Shown here: in pieces, positions 15,909 through 22,611 of the stretch
Layout: every line of letters begins with the position of its first letter
Numbering within the stretch: the stretch's first letter is position 1
DNA from: JBFISM01 sp041608535
GTDB lineage: Bacteria; Actinomycetota; Acidimicrobiia; Spongiisociales; UBA5794
Length of the DNA stretch: 22,761 nt
NCBI GenBank assembly: GCA_041608535.1
Contig: JBFISM010000049.1
Span: forward strand, 1 to 22,761
Direction of reading: 5' to 3'
Notes under the pieces: model-generated
What the model saw: only the letters and a program-made list of their open reading frames with translations
Told to the model about the DNA's origin: nothing
Database searches by the model: none
Position numbers and translations under genes: made by a program

Positions 15909-17330
15909 ATGATCACACGCACCGCATCGATTCGTCTGGTCACCGAGATCCCGGGCCCCAAGAGCCGAGCGATCGTCGCCCGCAGGGAGGCAGCGATGCC
16001 GGCGGGAGCATCGAAGCTCACCGGCTTGGCGGTGGCGTCGGCCTCCGGTGCAGTGGTCACCGATGTGGACGGCAACCGCTTGCTCGACTTCGCCGGCGGG
16101 ATCGGTGTGCTCGCCGCCGGTCACTGCCCGCCGCCGGTGGTTGCTGCGATCCAGGAGCAGGCGGGCGAACTGCTGCATGTTTGTGCGATCGTTGCTTCGT
16201 ACGAGGAGATGGTCGAGCTCGCCGAGCTGCTCAATGAGATCACTCCCGGTGATTTCGAGAAGCGCACCGTGTTGATGAACAGCGGGGCGGAAGCGGTGGA
16301 AACAGCGGTGAACATCGCCCGCTCCGCAACCGACCGGCAGGGCATCGTGGTCTTCGACGGCGCCTACCACGGGCGTACCAATCTCACGCTCTCGATGACC
16401 TCGAAATACGCATTGTTCAAGAAGAACTTCGCTCCGTTTGCGCCTGAGATCTACCGATTCGAGTTCCCCAACCTCTACCGCAGACCGGTGCAGATGAGCG
16501 AGGACGAGTACGTGGAGTACTCCATCGCCCGATTGGAGGACTCGTTCATAGCCAGAGTGGATCCGGCCAGCGTTGCTGCCGTCGTGATCGAGCCGGTCCA
16601 GGGCGAAGGTGGCTTCCACCCCGTACCGGCCCGGTTCATGCTCCGGCTTCGAGAGTTGTGCGACGAGCACGGCATGATTCTGATCGCCGACGAAGTCCAG
16701 TCCGGGTTTGGCCGCACCGGCCGTCTGTTTGCGATCGAGCACGTGGGTGTGGCGCCCGACATGATCGCCATGGCGAAGTCGATGGCAGCGGGGATGCCCA
16801 TCTCGGCGGTGACCGGCCGAGCGGAGCTCATGGATGCACCGCATCCGGGAGGACTCGGCGGCACGTACTCGGGCAACCCCGTGGCGTGTGTCGCCGCGAC
16901 GGAGACCATCCGTATGCTTCGTGACGAGGCACTCCTCGAGCACACCCGGCGGCTCGGCGAGCGGATGCGTTCCCGACTGGAAGCGATCCAGGCAGAGCAC
17001 CCCGATCTCGTCGGGGACGTGCGCGGGGTCGGCACGATGCTCGTGGTCGAGATCGTCACCGACGCTGCCTCGAAACAGCCCGACATGGAGGCCACCGCTG
17101 CCATATGCGCTGCCACCTTGCGACGCGGCCTCATCACCATCCGCGCTGGTCTCTATTCGAACTGCGTTCGATTTCTCCCCCCGCTGGTCATCTCCGACGA
17201 CCAGCTGGACGAGGCAATGGATGTGCTCACTGCGGCGGTGGCGGAGGTGGCGGAAGATCGTTCGTCGAGTGTGCTTGCAAGCTCGATTACGCGGGAAACA
17301 AGCACACTCGACAGAGACGACGATGGGTGA
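15909..17330 (+). CDS. gabT: 4-aminobutyrate aminotransferase (GABA transaminase)
   Basis: 473 aa from ATG 15909; the frame is open further upstream, but that part overlaps the divergent regulator. GabT converts GABA and 2-oxoglutarate to succinate semialdehyde and glutamate with PLP. Motifs are VLMNSGAEAVETAVNIAR, FDGAYHGRTNLTLSMT, EPVQGEGGF, Asp261 in IADEVQSGFGRTG, Lys290 in IAMAKSMAAGMP, and GGLGGTYSGNPVACVAA, all close to E. coli GabT. Residues from about 453 on are not family sequence: they are encoded by palindrome copy 2, in which the stop found at the matching place in copy 4 is lost, so the frame runs to TGA 17328-17330 and overlaps the next gene by 8 bases. Confidence 0.93.
   Translation: MITRTASIRLVTEIPGPKSRAIVARREAAMPAGASKLTGLAVASASGAVVTDVDGNRLLDFAGGIGVLAAGHCPPPVVAAIQEQAGELLHVCAIVASYEEMVELAELLNEITPGDFEKRTVLMNSGAEAVETAVNIARSATDRQGIVVFDGAYHGRTNLTLSMTSKYALFKKNFAPFAPEIYRFEFPNLYRRPVQMSEDEYVEYSIARLEDSFIARVDPASVAAVVIEPVQGEGGFHPVPARFMLRLRELCDEHGMILIADEVQSGFGRTGRLFAIEHVGVAPDMIAMAKSMAAGMPISAVTGRAELMDAPHPGGLGGTYSGNPVACVAATETIRMLRDEALLEHTRRLGERMRSRLEAIQAEHPDLVGDVRGVGTMLVVEIVTDAASKQPDMEATAAICAATLRRGLITIRAGLYSNCVRFLPPLVISDDQLDEAMDVLTAAVAEVAEDRSSSVLASSITRETSTLDRDDDG
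17264..17312 (+). repeat. 49-bp palindromic element, copy 2 (inside the gabT 3' end)
   Basis: Arms GTCGAGTGTGCTT (17264-17276) and AAGCACACTCGAC (17300-17312), perfect and identical to the other copies, with a 23-base centre (GCTCG/CGGGA as weaker inner stem). The whole element is translated as the end of GabT and ends 10 bases before the ATG of the next gene. Confidence 0.92.
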
Positions 17331-18417
17331 GATCCGTAGCATCACTCTCGGCGGCACGCCTGCGCAGATGGGGATGCAACACGGCACCAGCTTCGCCGCC
17401 GACATCCACCGCTACACGAACGAGAGGATCGACCTCGTCACCTCCGGCTTGTGGAGTGGCACCCGGCTCAGCCGTGGCGAGGTCATCGACATCGCAGAAG
17501 GATGCTTGGAGCATCATCGAAGCTTTGCTCCACACCTCACCGACGAGATGGAGGCGATCGGCGCCGGAGCCGGTGTCAGCGCCGCCGAGATGATCATCGT
17601 CGGTGGGTTCACCGACTTCGTCGATGTCGTACGGGCCGCGACCGGTGGGCCGATGCCACCGGAGGTCGTCGAGGACGACTGTACGGCAATCCTCGTACCC
17701 AACCATCGCACTCGCCACGGCGGCTACCTCGCCCAGACATGGGACATGCATGACACGGCGGCCGAATTCGTCGTGCTCACCCACCTCGAGCCGGCCGACC
17801 GTCCCCGCACAACGCTGTTCACGACGACCGGGTGTCTCGGCCAGATCGGAATCAATGAGCTCGGGGTGGCAGTGGGCATCAACAATCTCATGGGCGCCGA
17901 TGCCAGACCCGGCGTGACGTGGCCCTTTGTCGTTCGCCACGCCCTGGAGCAGAGCAGTGCAGAGGCCGCTCGCGATGTCATCCTCGACACTCCGCTGGCC
18001 GGGGCGCACAACTACCTGGTGCTCGACGCCGGCGGCACCGGCTTCAACATCGAGGCTTTCACCACGGTCGCCGCGGTCACCGAGCTGGAGGACGATCCAC
18101 TCGTGCACACCAACCACGCACTCCACCCCGAGACGCAAACGGTCGAGACAATGCGACCCGCACCGCTGCAGGACAGTTCAGAACGTCGCCTCCGCCGCGC
18201 CGTCGAGTTGCTCGCCGGCGGCAACGTCGACGAGCAGCGGCTGATGGCCGTGACGAGGGATGAGGAAGCGATCTGCCAGGTGGCAGAGGATCCATATCGA
18301 ATCGAATCGTGCGGGGCCGCGATCATGCGGCCCGCCACCATCGATCTGTGGGCTGTGCAGGGCCTTCCCACGAAGAACGACTACGAGCATGTCTCCGTGG
18401 TGGGAACTCGTGCGTGA
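17323..18417 (+). CDS. C45-family autoproteolytic acyltransferase/hydrolase (Ntn fold)
   Basis: 364 aa from ATG 17323, overlapping gabT by 8 bases. It belongs to the acyl-CoA:6-aminopenicillanic acid acyltransferase group, whose members self-cleave to expose an N-terminal cysteine that then cuts or transfers an amide-linked acyl group. Seen here: an early GTPAQMGMQHG block, EMEAIGAGAG, Cys120 in EDDCTAILVP as the likely cleavage site and nucleophile, GYLAQTWDMHD, and GINELGVAVGINNL. No signal peptide. Because it is locked between gabT and the acetyltransferase/agmatinase genes, an amidohydrolase role on an N-acylated amine or amino acid of this pathway is plausible; beta-lactam chemistry is not implied. 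Confidence 0.85.
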   Translation: MGEIRSITLGGTPAQMGMQHGTSFAADIHRYTNERIDLVTSGLWSGTRLSRGEVIDIAEGCLEHHRSFAPHLTDEMEAIGAGAGVSAAEMIIVGGFTDFVDVVRAATGGPMPPEVVEDDCTAILVPNHRTRHGGYLAQTWDMHDTAAEFVVLTHLEPADRPRTTLFTTTGCLGQIGINELGVAVGINNLMGADARPGVTWPFVVRHALEQSSAEAARDVILDTPLAGAHNYLVLDAGGTGFNIEAFTTVAAVTELEDDPLVHTNHALHPETQTVETMRPAPLQDSSERRLRRAVELLAGGNVDEQRLMAVTRDEEAICQVAEDPYRIESCGAAIMRPATIDLWAVQGLPTKNDYEHVSVVGTRA

Positions 18418-19072
18418 GGGCGCCCTCGACTACATCCAGATGGCGCCCGAGTACGCAGAGGACGTCGTCGCCATCGAGCTCGAGTGCTTCCCGACCACCG
18501 ACCCGGCCGACCTGCTGTCGGTGCGTGGCGCACTGATGCAATGCGAGGTCTTTCCCGAAGGGGGCATCGTCGTGCTCGACGGCGAACGCCCTGTCGCGTT
18601 CGCCATGGGCTGCTTCGTCGACTTCGATCTGGACAACCCGCAGCATCGCCTCGACGAAGTGGTTGGTACGTACGGATCGGACAAGCACGATCCTCACGGG
18701 GAGTGGTACTACGGGACCGACATCGCCGTGCTCCCCGAATACCGGGGACACGGCATCGGGCGCCGGCTCTATGACCTGCGCAAGGACCTCGTGCGCCGGC
18801 ACAACCGCGCCGGTATCGTCGCCGGGGGTGTCATTCCCGGCTATGCCAACCACAAGGCCCAGATGACTGCGGAGGAGTACGTGCGAGCCGTGTCTGCCGG
18901 GGAGTTGTCCGATCCGACCCTCTCCTTTCAGCTCGCCAACGGATTTGTGGCCTACGGGGCGCTCGAGGGCTACATGCACGACGAGGCCGTGGACGACTGG
19001 GCCTCGCTCATCGTGTGGCACAACCCGGACTACGACCCTGCGGCCCTGGCTGCCGCGAGGCGAGCCGGCTGA
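18389..19072 (+). CDS. GNAT N-acetyltransferase, similar to the N-terminal half of nitrilase-fused GNATs
   Basis: 227 aa from ATG 18389; GTG 18410, with GGTGGGA just upstream, is an alternative that shortens the overlap with the C45 gene from 29 to 8 bases. GNATs transfer acetyl from acetyl-CoA to amines. The CoA-binding motif A is DIAVLPEYRGHGIGRRLYDL (residues 111-130). The later blocks GGVIPGYANHKAQMTAEEYV and DPTLSFQLANGFV look like those in the bifunctional GNAT/carbon-nitrogen hydrolase family, but the hydrolase half is absent here and the stop is followed directly by the ureohydrolase (TGATG overlap). An amine or guanidino substrate of this cluster is likely. Confidence 0.87.
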   Translation: MSPWWELVREGALDYIQMAPEYAEDVVAIELECFPTTDPADLLSVRGALMQCEVFPEGGIVVLDGERPVAFAMGCFVDFDLDNPQHRLDEVVGTYGSDKHDPHGEWYYGTDIAVLPEYRGHGIGRRLYDLRKDLVRRHNRAGIVAGGVIPGYANHKAQMTAEEYVRAVSAGELSDPTLSFQLANGFVAYGALEGYMHDEAVDDWASLIVWHNPDYDPAALAAARRAG

Positions 19073-20040
19073 TGGAGGACGTGTACGGATTCGCACGGTT
19101 CGCCAGCTTCGCCGGATGCCGGCAGGTCGTCTTGGGCTCGCTTGGCGAAGGCGAGGCGGACGTCGTGATCGTTGGCGCTCCGCTCGATTGGGGAGCCACG
19201 TACCGGGGCGGTGCACGGTTCGGGCCCAAAGCGATTCGGGAGGCCGACTATCTCAGCGCTGACGGACATCGTCCCCATCTTCCAACGGGGATCGATCCGT
19301 TCACCGAACTGCGCATCGTCGATGTGGGCGACGTTTCGGTGCCACCCGGCTATCTGGAGAAGGGACTGGGGCGGATAGCCGATGCGGTCGAAACCATCGC
19401 GGCCGCGGGTGCCATCCCGATCGTGCTGGGCGGCGACCACTCGGTCACCTATGCCAACGGGACCGGCCTCGCCAGGGTCCACGGGGACGGCTCCTTCGGC
19501 CTCGTGCACTTCGACGCACACGCCGACACTGCCGAAACGAACATCGGCGAGCTCCATGGTCATGGCACTCCGATGCGCCGGCTCATCGAGTCCGGTGCCG
19601 TCCCCGGTCATCGCTTCGTGCAGATTGGGCTACGGGGCTACTGGCCATCGCCCGACGTGGTGGCGTGGATGGCAGAGCAGCGGATGCGGACATTCTTGAT
19701 GAGCGAGATCGTGGAGCGGGGGCTGCGCAGCGTCGTCGACGATGCCGTGGCCGCATGCACCGGCGACGAGACCAAGGGCGTGTTCGTCTCGGTCGATATC
19801 GACGTGGTTGATCCCGGGATGGCGCCGGGTACCGGGACCCCAGAACCCGGGGGCCTCACCGCTCGAGAGCTGCTCGACACCGTACGTCGACTTGCTCGCG
19901 ATCTCCCCGTCGTTGGGGCCGACGTCGTCGAGGTGTCGCCCCCGTACGACGGGCCGGGCCAGATCACCGCGTTCTTGGCGAACCGGGTCGTGATGGAGCT
20001 GCTCAACGGCATGGCGGAACGCAAGAGGATGCGCCGATAG
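19072..20040 (+). CDS. speB: Agmatinase-type ureohydrolase (arginase family)
   Basis: 322 aa from ATG 19072, which shares one base with the stop of the GNAT gene (TGATG). Ureohydrolases use two manganese ions to split urea from guanidino compounds. All metal ligands are present: His123 in LGGDHSV, Asp148, His150 and Asp152 in HFDAHADT, and Asp242 and Asp244 in VSVDIDVVDPGMAPG; the C-terminal signature PEPGGLT follows. GAPLDWGATYRGGARFGP and HGHGTPMRRLIESG fit agmatinase and guanidinobutyrase groups equally well. In this setting agmatine to putrescine, or 4-guanidinobutyrate to GABA, are the two likely reactions. The gene symbol is tentative. Confidence 0.9.
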   Translation: MEDVYGFARFASFAGCRQVVLGSLGEGEADVVIVGAPLDWGATYRGGARFGPKAIREADYLSADGHRPHLPTGIDPFTELRIVDVGDVSVPPGYLEKGLGRIADAVETIAAAGAIPIVLGGDHSVTYANGTGLARVHGDGSFGLVHFDAHADTAETNIGELHGHGTPMRRLIESGAVPGHRFVQIGLRGYWPSPDVVAWMAEQRMRTFLMSEIVERGLRSVVDDAVAACTGDETKGVFVSVDIDVVDPGMAPGTGTPEPGGLTARELLDTVRRLARDLPVVGADVVEVSPPYDGPGQITAFLANRVVMELLNGMAERKRMRR

Positions 20041-20053
20041 GCGCAGACTCGGC

Positions 20054-20076
20054 TGCATGGGTATGGGACCCATGCA
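20054..20076 (+). repeat. Hairpin with 9-bp perfect stem after the ureohydrolase gene
   Basis: TGCATGGGT (20054-20062) and ACCCATGCA (20068-20076) pair perfectly around a 5-base loop. It begins 14 bases after the ureohydrolase stop. There is no T-tract, so it may be a weak terminator, an mRNA-stabilising hairpin or part of the leader of the next gene. Confidence 0.6.
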
Positions 20077-20086
20077 ACATAGCGAT

Positions 20087-20116
20087 GAGCCGCATGGCGA
20101 AGAGCCACATGGCAAT
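20087..20116 (+). repeat. Tandem 15-bp direct repeat in the leader of the FAD oxidoreductase
   Basis: Two adjoining 15-base units (20087-20101 and 20102-20116) share the pattern GAGCCRCATGGCRA and match at 12 of 15 bases. They lie between the two hairpins of this intergenic region and could be paired operator sites. Confidence 0.5.
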
Positions 20117-20152
20117 CCCTAGCGTGCCAGCCTATCTGCTGGCACTCTAGGG
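20117..20152 (+). promoter_or_regulatory. Long hairpin overlapping the ribosome binding site of the FAD oxidoreductase
   Basis: CCCTAG (20117-20122) pairs with CTAGGG (20147-20152), and GTGCCAGC (20124-20131) pairs with GCTGGCAC (20138-20145). This gives 14 pairs with one mismatch around a 6-base loop. The 3' arm includes the AGGG of the probable ribosome binding site AGGGTGG before GTG 20163, so folding could limit translation; as DNA it could also be an operator. Confidence 0.55.
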
Positions 20153-20162
20153 TGGCCGCAAC

Positions 20163-21548
20163 GTGAGACTCGACTACGCCATCAAGCGGCCATTGTGGTG
20201 GGAATCCGTGGTGGCGGAGGTCACCCGCCCTGCGTTGCCCGGCGACACAGCCGTCGACGTCGCCATCGTTGGAGCCGGGTTCACCGGGTTGTGGACGGCC
20301 TACTACCTGACCGAACACGACCCGACGCTTCGGATCGCCGTTGTGGAGAAACGCTTTGTCGGTTTTGGCGCCTCCGGCCGCAACGGCGGCTGGTGCCACG
20401 CCGAGTATCCGCTTGGTCTCGGCGTGCTCGCCAAGGACCACGGCAATGAAGCCGCAGTCCGCCACATGCGGGCCCTGTTCGAGACCGTTGACGAGGTGGG
20501 GCGGATCAGCGACAAGGAGGGAATCGACTGTCACTACGCCAAGGGTGGCGTCCTCACCGTGGCTCGGACGGAAGCGCAACTGGCAGGGGTAGGCGAGGAC
20601 TTTGCGCTGGTCCGGCGTATCGGGCTGGGTGATGAGGATCTCGTGCGCCTCACGGCGGAGGAGGCGCGGTCGATGCTCAACGCCGCCGGGGTGATCGGCG
20701 GAGCATGGTCGCCGCATGGCGCCGCCATCCATCCGGCTCTGCTCGTCCATGGTCTGGCCGCGGCGGTCGAGCGCCGTGGTGTGGCGATCTACGAAGCGAC
20801 TGCGGCCGAGGACGTCGGCGCCGGGGTCGTGCGCACGTCCCACGGCGCGGTGCGTTCCGACCTCGTGGTGCGAGCCACCGAGGGTTACACGAGTGACCTC
20901 CCCGGGCAGGAGCGCACGATGGTCCCGATCTACTCGCGGATGGTCGCCACCGAGCCTCTGTCCGATGAGCTGTGGGCCCAAATCGGTCTGCACACCCGCC
21001 CCACGTTCGCCGACAATCGCAACCTCATCATCTACGGGCAACGCACCGCCGACGGCAGGTTTGCGTTCGGCGGACAAGGTGCGCCGTATCTGTGGAGTTG
21101 TGGCATCGCCGCCGAGCACGATTTCCACGACGGCGTGCACCGGGAGATCGTTGCCTCGCTGCTCGACCTGTTCCCGCAGCTCGAAGGTGCTCAGGTCACC
21201 CACCGGTGGGGCGGGGTGCTCGGGGCCACTCGCGACTGGCGGCCGTCCGTGTCGATCGATCGGGCGGCCAAGCTCGCCTGGGCCGGCGGCTATGTGGGCG
21301 ACGGAGTGGCGACGTCTGCCCTGGCGGGGAGAACGCTGGCGGATCTCATCCTGGAGCGGAAAACGGATCTGGTGACGCTGCCGTGGATCAACCACGAATG
21401 GCCGCAGTGGGAGCCCGAGCCCCTCCGCTGGCTGGGCATCAACGCAGGGGTCAAGCTGGCCAAGCTCGCCGACATCCACGAACGGCGGCGAGGACGCGGG
21501 TCGCCGCTGGTGAGCCTGGGCAACTGGTTGCGCGGCAAGACGAGATAG
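20163..21548 (+). CDS. FAD-dependent amine oxidoreductase (DAO family, PuuB/OrdL-like)
   Basis: 461 aa from GTG 20163 behind AGGGTGG. DAO-family flavoproteins oxidise amines or amino acids to imines. The dinucleotide-binding motif is VGAGFTGLWTAYYL (Gly37, 39, 42), followed by the acidic end of strand two (VVEK) and GFGASGRNGGWC, a block typical of gamma-glutamylputrescine oxidase relatives. Late in the protein HRWGGVLGATRDWRPSV and GGYVGDGVATSALAGRTLADL form the second FAD contact. There is no signal peptide. No glutamylputrescine synthetase (PuuA) is present in the window, so a free or acetylated amine may be the substrate. Palindrome copy 3 starts 5 bases after its stop. Confidence 0.9.
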   Translation: MRLDYAIKRPLWWESVVAEVTRPALPGDTAVDVAIVGAGFTGLWTAYYLTEHDPTLRIAVVEKRFVGFGASGRNGGWCHAEYPLGLGVLAKDHGNEAAVRHMRALFETVDEVGRISDKEGIDCHYAKGGVLTVARTEAQLAGVGEDFALVRRIGLGDEDLVRLTAEEARSMLNAAGVIGGAWSPHGAAIHPALLVHGLAAAVERRGVAIYEATAAEDVGAGVVRTSHGAVRSDLVVRATEGYTSDLPGQERTMVPIYSRMVATEPLSDELWAQIGLHTRPTFADNRNLIIYGQRTADGRFAFGGQGAPYLWSCGIAAEHDFHDGVHREIVASLLDLFPQLEGAQVTHRWGGVLGATRDWRPSVSIDRAAKLAWAGGYVGDGVATSALAGRTLADLILERKTDLVTLPWINHEWPQWEPEPLRWLGINAGVKLAKLADIHERRRGRGSPLVSLGNWLRGKTR

Positions 21549-21553
21549 ATTCG

Positions 21554-21602
21554 GTCGAGTGTGCTTACAACGCCGATTACGCGGCGAATAAGCACACTCG
21601 AC
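21554..21602 (+). repeat. 49-bp palindromic element, copy 3
   Basis: Arms GTCGAGTGTGCTT (21554-21566) and AAGCACACTCGAC (21590-21602), perfect. The 23-base centre holds a fully paired inner stem, CGCCG/CGGCG, around ATTACG. The upstream flank GATTC is shared with copy 1, and TCACCC downstream is shared with copies 1 and 4. Confidence 0.92.
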
Positions 21603-21649
21603 GGTCACCCCCCTTGAGATGCAGCGCCTGTCCGCGCAACGTGGATGTC

Positions 21650-22591
21650 ATGCGCAAAGACATCTCGGCCTTGGCCCGAGTTCAGCACGGGCTCGTGTCG
21701 ATCGACCAGCTCGAGGAGCTCGACGTTCCACGTGGATTTGTCTACCGGAGGCTGACCAGCGGCGAGTGGCGTCGCCTCGGCCCACGTGTTGTCGGTGTGA
21801 ACGGAGCACCCGAAACCGTGTTGCAGCGATGCGCTGCTGCGCTGCTCAGCCGCGATGCCGCATTGTTGAGCGGACGCACTGCCGCCTGGCTTCATGCCTT
21901 CGATGGGTCGCGCCCGCCGACCCGTCCGGAGATCACCGTGCCATTCTCCGCCAGTGCTCGATGTGTGTTCGCAACTGTGCGTCGATCGCAGCACTTCGCC
22001 AACATCGCAACTGTCACCGTCGACGGCCTCGCCGTGGCAACGGTGGCCGAGACGATCTTCCGCATGGCGGCGTACGTGGGCCCTCTTCGCCTGACGCGGT
22101 TCATCGATGATGCTCTCTTGCGCGATCGGGCAACGACGGACGAGTTGGGTGAGATCTACCTGCGCCACCAAGGAGAGCGAATGCGCGGAATGGCTCGCCT
22201 CCGACCGATCCTTCTCGAGCGCCTGTCGACCGAGCATGTGCCGACCGAGAGCGAACTGGAAGCGCTCGCCGACGAGGTTCTTTCCGGGATGGACATCCCG
22301 GCCGTGATCAAGCAGGCGCCGATCCCGTGGGCCACTTCCAGCGGACGTGTCGACCGCCTCATCCCAGCCTGGAAGCTCATCATCGAGCTCGACGGGCGGG
22401 CCTGGCACACCCGAACCGAGGCATTCGAGTTGGATCGAGAGCGGGACAACGCTGCGCTGCGCCACGGGTACACCACGCTGCGGCTCACCTGGAGAATGCT
22501 CGCCGATCGTCCTGCGTATTGTCGAGGTCTCGTACTCGACATCGGCCGTCAGAGGTCGTCGAGTGTGCTTGGAACGTCGATTACGCGGTGA
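21650..22591 (+). CDS. Winged-helix (AbiEi-like) protein with DUF559/Vsr-type endonuclease domain
   Basis: 313 aa from ATG 21650; GTG 21641 is an alternative. The N-terminus (residues 5-50, ARVQHGLVSIDQLEEL... VYRRLTSGEWRRLGPRV) has the form of the AbiEi antitoxin-type winged helix. The C-terminal 90 residues resemble the DUF559/very-short-patch-repair nuclease fold: Glu200-Ser-Glu, Asp235 in GRVDRLIP, Glu247 and Asp248 in LIIELDGRAWH, then RDNAALRHGYTTLRLTWRML. Such proteins are common in actinobacteria and unexplained. The last residues (from Ser304) and the stop codon (TGA 22589-22591) come from palindrome copy 4, and copy 3 lies just upstream. No AbiEii toxin gene is adjacent. Confidence 0.85.
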   Translation: MRKDISALARVQHGLVSIDQLEELDVPRGFVYRRLTSGEWRRLGPRVVGVNGAPETVLQRCAAALLSRDAALLSGRTAAWLHAFDGSRPPTRPEITVPFSASARCVFATVRRSQHFANIATVTVDGLAVATVAETIFRMAAYVGPLRLTRFIDDALLRDRATTDELGEIYLRHQGERMRGMARLRPILLERLSTEHVPTESELEALADEVLSGMDIPAVIKQAPIPWATSSGRVDRLIPAWKLIIELDGRAWHTRTEAFELDRERDNAALRHGYTTLRLTWRMLADRPAYCRGLVLDIGRQRSSSVLGTSITR

Positions 22592-22606
22592 ATAAGCACA
22601 CTCGAC
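22558..22606 (+). repeat. 49-bp palindromic element, copy 4
   Basis: Arms GTCGAGTGTGCTT (22558-22570) and AAGCACACTCGAC (22594-22606), perfect. The inner stem CGTCG/CGGTG pairs only with G-U wobbles. The element supplies the stop codon of the endonuclease-like gene and ends 5 bases before the stop of the convergent aldehyde dehydrogenase gene. Confidence 0.92.
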
Positions 22607-22611
22607 GGAAA

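Noticed and set aside
15816..17405. 529-aa open frame on the minus strand opposite gabT
   Set aside because: Antisense shadow of a well-supported aminotransferase; part of it merely translates palindrome copy 2.
17323..18417. C45-family gene as a penicillin biosynthesis acyltransferase
   Set aside because: The family is broad, and the surrounding genes are for amine catabolism with no beta-lactam synthesis genes.
19638..21608. 656-aa open frame on the minus strand opposite the ureohydrolase and FAD genes
   Set aside because: Covers two strongly supported genes on the other strand; its first residues are the reverse translation of palindrome copy 3.
7349..22606. The four palindromes as integron attC sites
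   Set aside because: Position after genes is suggestive, but the ends lack the GTTRRRY core site, the arms are invariant (attC arms vary), and no tyrosine integrase is in the window.
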